From Treponema sp. (GTDB lineage Bacteria; Spirochaetota; Spirochaetia; Treponematales; Treponemataceae), in assembly GCA_024682655.1 (NCBI GenBank), contig JAIKYZ010000105.1:1-64000 (forward strand): a DNA stretch of 64,000 bases, read 5' to 3'. The notes below the pieces were generated by a model that did no database searches, was not told the origin of the DNA, and worked only from the letters and a program-made list of their open reading frames with translations. Made by a program: the position numbers and the translations under genes. Shown here piece after piece: positions 60,925 to 64,000 of this stretch. How positions within the stretch are numbered: position 1 is the stretch's first letter; each line of letters starts with the position of its first letter.

Positions 60925-61467
60925 TTATTTTATTTTATGTAATAAAAAGTTCATTAAAGAAACTTTTTTGATTTGCAAAATTATACTTGTCTGTGGCTTG
61001 AAATAATCGGTTAAGAAATATTCCTTTGTCTTTAGATTATTAAAATCTTCATTTAATTCAAAAGTGATGGAATGATTAGCAATAATTCCTACAGCCATTA
61101 CAAGTTTGTCTACTTTTCTTTGTAAATTGCTGATTTTATAACCATTACTTGTAACAGTAAATTCTGCTCTAGGACTTTCTGAAGCTTCTGGAATTCCTGC
61201 TCCGTAAGAAACAAATATTGTCTGATTAATTAAGAGGTTTCCGTCTTTTAAACATTCGTAATAGTCGTGAACTCTACCCTTATTTACAGAATGGGTATAA
61301 GAAAGGGTAAAGCCCTTCTTGTATCCATCCAAAGAATAATAAACTTCTGAAGGATTTTTTCTATTACTGATACTAAGAAGGGTTATTGCAGGAGTAAATA
61401 AGATTACCCCTGCAAGTAATAAAAAGAATAATAATGTAAAAATAAATAAGTAAGATTTTCTTTTCAA
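60925..61467 (-). CDS. DUF1850 protein of TAXI-TRAP system
   Basis: 180 residues with one N-terminal hydrophobic segment (about 6-28) and an extracytoplasmic beta-rich domain. GFTLSYTHSVNKGRVHDYYE and FVSYGAGIPE are DUF1850 signatures. The family is almost always found beside TAXI-type TRAP transporters, but its role is not known. It sits between the binding protein and permease genes, 20 and 22 bases from each. Confidence 0.85.
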   Translation of the reverse strand: MKRKSYLFIFTLLFFLLLAGVILFTPAITLLSISNRKNPSEVYYSLDGYKKGFTLSYTHSVNKGRVHDYYECLKDGNLLINQTIFVSYGAGIPEASESPRAEFTVTSNGYKISNLQRKVDKLVMAVGIIANHSITFELNEDFNNLKTKEYFLTDYFKPQTSIILQIKKVSLMNFLLHKIK

Positions 61468-61489
61468 TTTTTTAATTTCATTGAGTAAA

Positions 61490-62452
61490 TTACTCAGTGA
61501 TTAAACCAAGTTCTTTGTAATATTTAAGTGCACCAGGGTGGAATGGAACTGAAACACCTGTAACTGCAGCGGCAGCAGAAACTTCAGCACCTTTTGCATG
61601 TCCACGAGCAAGTTCATCTAAGTTTTCGAATAAAGCTTTTGTCATCTGGTAAACAGTTTCTTCATCAAGTTTAGCACTAACTGCCAAGGTTGCTTTAATT
61701 GCTAAAGCAGATGTATCTGTGTCTGTACCCTTATAAGTTCCACCAGGGATTGTTGTAAGAGTGTAGAAAGAATATTTACCCATGATTGATTCAGCAGCTT
61801 CTCCACTTACTGGAACTAATGAAAGTCCTGCAGTAAAGGCTAATTCCTGTAAAGCTGAGTTAGGAACTCCGGCAGTAATAAAACATCCGTCCAAAGTACC
61901 ATTCTGAATACCATCAGCAGATTCTTTGAAAGAAAGGTTATTCTTTTTGATATCATCAAAAGAAATTCCGTAGCCTTCCATAATCTGTTTTGCATTGAAT
62001 TCTACGCCAGAACCAGCATCGCCTACAGAAATACGTTTATCAGCAAAATCAGCAACAGAAGTAATTCCACTTGACTGAGCTACTGCAATCTGTACTACTT
62101 CTGGATAAAGAGTACCAATTGTTAATACATTTTCGAGTTTTTCGCCGGCAAATAAGTCTGTTCCGTTATATGCATAATCCATAACATCGTTCTGAACAAT
62201 TGCGAATTCTGCTTCACCTTTATTAATAAGACGAAGATTTTCTGCAGATGCACCTGTTGCCTGTGCTGTTACATTCATATTTTCTACTTTTGTGTTCCAA
62301 ATATTGGCGATTGCTCCACCGAATGGATAATAAGTTCCACTAGTTCCGCCAGTTGCAAGAATGTAATCTTTCTTAGCTGTTGTTTTTGTACAACCTGTTA
62401 AAAGTACAGCTGCTGCAAGGAGAGCAACTGAAACAATTTTTAATTTTTTCAT
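61490..62452 (-). CDS. TAXI-family TRAP solute-binding lipoprotein
   Basis: 320 residues. Lipobox VLLTGC, cysteine 21. ILATGGTSGTYYPFGGAIANIWN is the TAXI hallmark, and VPFHPGALKYYKELGL the typical C-terminus. It delivers the ligand to the fused TRAP permease. The ATG at 62452 is 5 bases after GGAGG. Some TAXI ligands are glutamate or other acidic amino acids; the ligand here is not determinable. First gene of the three-gene uptake operon. Confidence 0.94.
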   Translation of the reverse strand: MKKLKIVSVALLAAAVLLTGCTKTTAKKDYILATGGTSGTYYPFGGAIANIWNTKVENMNVTAQATGASAENLRLINKGEAEFAIVQNDVMDYAYNGTDLFAGEKLENVLTIGTLYPEVVQIAVAQSSGITSVADFADKRISVGDAGSGVEFNAKQIMEGYGISFDDIKKNNLSFKESADGIQNGTLDGCFITAGVPNSALQELAFTAGLSLVPVSGEAAESIMGKYSFYTLTTIPGGTYKGTDTDTSALAIKATLAVSAKLDEETVYQMTKALFENLDELARGHAKGAEVSAAAAVTGVSVPFHPGALKYYKELGLITE

Positions 62453-62509
62453 GATTTCCTCCAATCTAAAATATTGTTATATTTTACTATACAAATGGGG
62501 TTAAAACAA

Positions 62510-62546
62510 TAAAGCCTATGACGGAAATCACAGGCTTTTTTGTTTA
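62510..62546. terminator. Terminator between TPM and TAXI genes
   Basis: AAGCCTATGA pairs with TCACAGGCTT around CGGAAA. The minus strand, which carries the TPM genes, continues with TATTGTTTT; the plus strand has TTTTTT. Confidence 0.6.
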
Positions 62547-62615
62547 TTTGGCACAAAATATATAACTTTTATTCCAGTATCTTGGCTTTTTTAAGATTTT
62601 ATTTGCTTAAATTGC

Positions 62616-63389
62616 TTACCAGTGGCCGCTTGCACCACCACCGCCAAAATGTCCACCGCCCCCGTGGAAGCCTCCTCCAAAAGAAGAACCAGAACCAAAT
62701 CCGCTGCCAAAGGAAGAATTATTTGACCTTCGGTAGTTACTTCCTCCTATAAAGAATAGGGGACCAAAGAAAGATCTTCTTCCACTTCTTGAAATTATTA
62801 TGATAAAGAGGAAAATCAGCCAGATAATCATAGATAAAATTCCATAGGCAACTTCGCTGCTTTCGTCCTTATCTTCTTCAACAGAATCTGTGATGAGTTC
62901 TGCATTGTCACTTGCTATACCCACCATATTTTTAATTCCTTTTTCAATTCCAGAAGAATAATCTCCGTCTTTGAATTCAGGAATTATTACATTTCGGATG
63001 ATTAAACCACATTTTGCATCGGTTAATTTTCCTTCCAGTCCGTAACCAACTTCTATTCTTACTAATCTTTCTTGCAGGGCAACCAGTAAAAGGGCCCCAT
63101 CATCTTTATCTTTTCTACCAATCTGCCATTTTTCTGCCGCTTTGATACTAAAAGAAGTGATGTCATCTCCCTGAAGGCTTGGAATTGTAAGTACAACCAT
63201 TTGAATCCCGGTAGAATCTTCCAGAGACTTGAGGTAATTTACGATTTCTTCTTCTGTATTTTGATTAATGATATTGGCATAATCGTTTACCCGTCCCTTT
63301 AAGGCTGGAACTTCAAGTGCCCAAAGGCCTGTAATATTTAATGTAAGAAGTGCTAATAAAAAGAATCTTTTAATTTTGTTTAGTACCAT
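62616..63389 (-). CDS. TPM-domain membrane protein (YgcG-like)
   Basis: 257 residues. Signal peptide (MVLNKIKRFFLLALLTLNITGLWA), then a TPM domain about 25-165 (VPALKGRVNDYANIINQNTEEEI, DDGALLLVALQERLVRIEVGYGLEG). A hydrophobic segment near 190 and a glycine-histidine-rich tail (GGGFHGGGGHFGGGGASGHW) follow. TPM proteins are linked to photosystem repair in plants and unknown envelope functions in bacteria. Overlaps the upstream TPM gene by 10 bases, so they are coupled. Confidence 0.88.
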   Translation of the reverse strand: MVLNKIKRFFLLALLTLNITGLWALEVPALKGRVNDYANIINQNTEEEIVNYLKSLEDSTGIQMVVLTIPSLQGDDITSFSIKAAEKWQIGRKDKDDGALLLVALQERLVRIEVGYGLEGKLTDAKCGLIIRNVIIPEFKDGDYSSGIEKGIKNMVGIASDNAELITDSVEEDKDESSEVAYGILSMIIWLIFLFIIIISRSGRRSFFGPLFFIGGSNYRRSNNSSFGSGFGSGSSFGGGFHGGGGHFGGGGASGHW

Positions 63390-64000
63390 TCTTCATCCTC
63401 CAGAATTACAAGTCCATCCGAAAGTTCATTTGGATTTTCTTCATGGGCAGGGAAATTTTCGGCAAGAAGTTGTCCGCATTTTTCAACCGCAATAGTAAAA
63501 GCTTCTTTTGTTTTACCGTTTTTAAGATTTTCTGCCATTTCATCAGCAATAAGATTCCACATATCCTGACTGATTTTTTTATTTATGCCGGAATCTGCAA
63601 CAATTCTTACCTGATGTTCCATATAGGAAACAAAAATCAAAATACCGGAATGTTCTGCAGTGTCATAAACGCCACTTTCGGTAAAATAACGGAAGGCCCG
63701 GTGGGTAACACACTGACTTTGAATTCTTTTTGGAACAATTATTCTGTCTATAGCAGGAATATTTGCAAGGTAAAAAGCAATTACAATAGCTGCAAAACAA
63801 GAAATTACAAAAAAGGCCGGAAGAATCCATACAGGTTCATTCTGCCAGTAGAGAACTTTGTAAAGATTGTGAATCTTCTCTGAAAAAGAAAGTAGAACTA
63901 TAAGTACAATTGCCGCAAAAACATTAGAGGCCAATAATTCCCAGTAAGAATAATGGGCACTTTCTGCAGTAACTGCCAGGGCAATTTCCCCGGTAGTTTT
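63380..64000 (-). CDS. Second TPM-domain protein, 5' end outside the window
   Basis: At least 206 residues. The frame is open to the window edge: codons beyond the internal TTG at 63934 read KTTGEIALAVTAESAHYSYWELLASNVFAA, which matches the start of a TPM domain. Two hydrophobic segments follow (near 63900 and 63790), then the second half of the domain. No TTG start at 63934 is needed. It forms an operon with the YgcG-like gene, and the two may form a heteromeric membrane complex (inference). Confidence 0.8.
   Translation of the reverse strand, partial: KTTGEIALAVTAESAHYSYWELLASNVFAAIVLIVLLSFSEKIHNLYKVLYWQNEPVWILPAFFVISCFAAIVIAFYLANIPAIDRIIVPKRIQSQCVTHRAFRYFTESGVYDTAEHSGILIFVSYMEHQVRIVADSGINKKISQDMWNLIADEMAENLKNGKTKEAFTIAVEKCGQLLAENFPAHEENPNELSDGLVILEDEEWY

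Noticed and set aside
62537..62556. Sigma-54-like TTGGCACAAAA
   Set aside because: No GC doublet 10 bases after the GG; no plus-strand gene follows.
63932..63934. TTG as the start of the second TPM protein
   Set aside because: The frame continues upstream with TPM-like sequence to the window edge, so the real start lies outside.

Overview
The window looks like a chromosomal segment of a low-GC, host-associated spirochaete of the Treponema group (rumen or gut type). The reasons are the gene families seen: a 607-residue AlaRS without the C-terminal domain, a 638-residue GMP synthase, a CBS/DRTGG family II pyrophosphatase, TAXI/DUF1850/TRAP transport, many lipoproteins with short Treponema-like signal peptides, and GH5 and acetylesterase enzymes without export signals. 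Genus assignment is inference; no rRNA or tRNA gene was seen. No phage, transposase, CRISPR array or toxin-antitoxin pair was recognised.

Layout. 1-2320: divergent lipoprotein genes sharing a perfect inverted repeat, then a PHP phosphoesterase. 2432-8119: pyrophosphatase, a possible structured RNA (4090-4336), an FAD oxidoreductase, a membrane-bound LuxR-type regulator, and purM behind a folded leader. 8186-11527: cytoplasmic acetylesterase and ilvC. 11787-18671: a membrane protein of unknown function, then alaS, a SurA-like chaperone, nusB and a TPR lipoprotein. 18731-23645 (minus): guaA, a YihY-cyclic nucleotide-binding fusion, asnS. 23823-27956: MATE exporter, acyltransferase, glutamate symporter. 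28246-29085: an alternative sigma factor behind a consensus sigma-54 promoter. 29088-36549 (minus): recG, yggT, dnaE and an esterase. 36666-41003: gltX with a duplicated 3' end, DUF1295 protein, LMW phosphatase, GH5 enzyme. 41006-44989 (minus): argB, argJ, a deacetylase and argC, with paired ARG-box-like sites before argJ. 45110-51005: surface proteins, ychF, a TSCPD protein, era and a ComFB protein, with two REP-type palindromic elements. 51181-55932: glgX and glgP. 56079-58382: an amino-acid ABC transporter whose binding protein appears circularly permuted. 58460-64000 (minus): groS, a TAXI-TRAP uptake system and two TPM-domain proteins.

Together the genes describe a fermentative heterotroph that takes up amino and organic acids, deacetylates and hydrolyses oligosaccharides inside the cell, stores glycogen and makes its own arginine and branched-chain amino acids. 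Many singly transcribed genes carry a TATAAT-like -10 box only 6-10 bases before the ATG and no Shine-Dalgarno sequence, which suggests frequent leaderless transcription. The points most worth checking are the permuted binding protein, the sigma-54-driven sigma factor, the two folded RNAs (4090-4336 and 6885-6982) and the gltX duplication.
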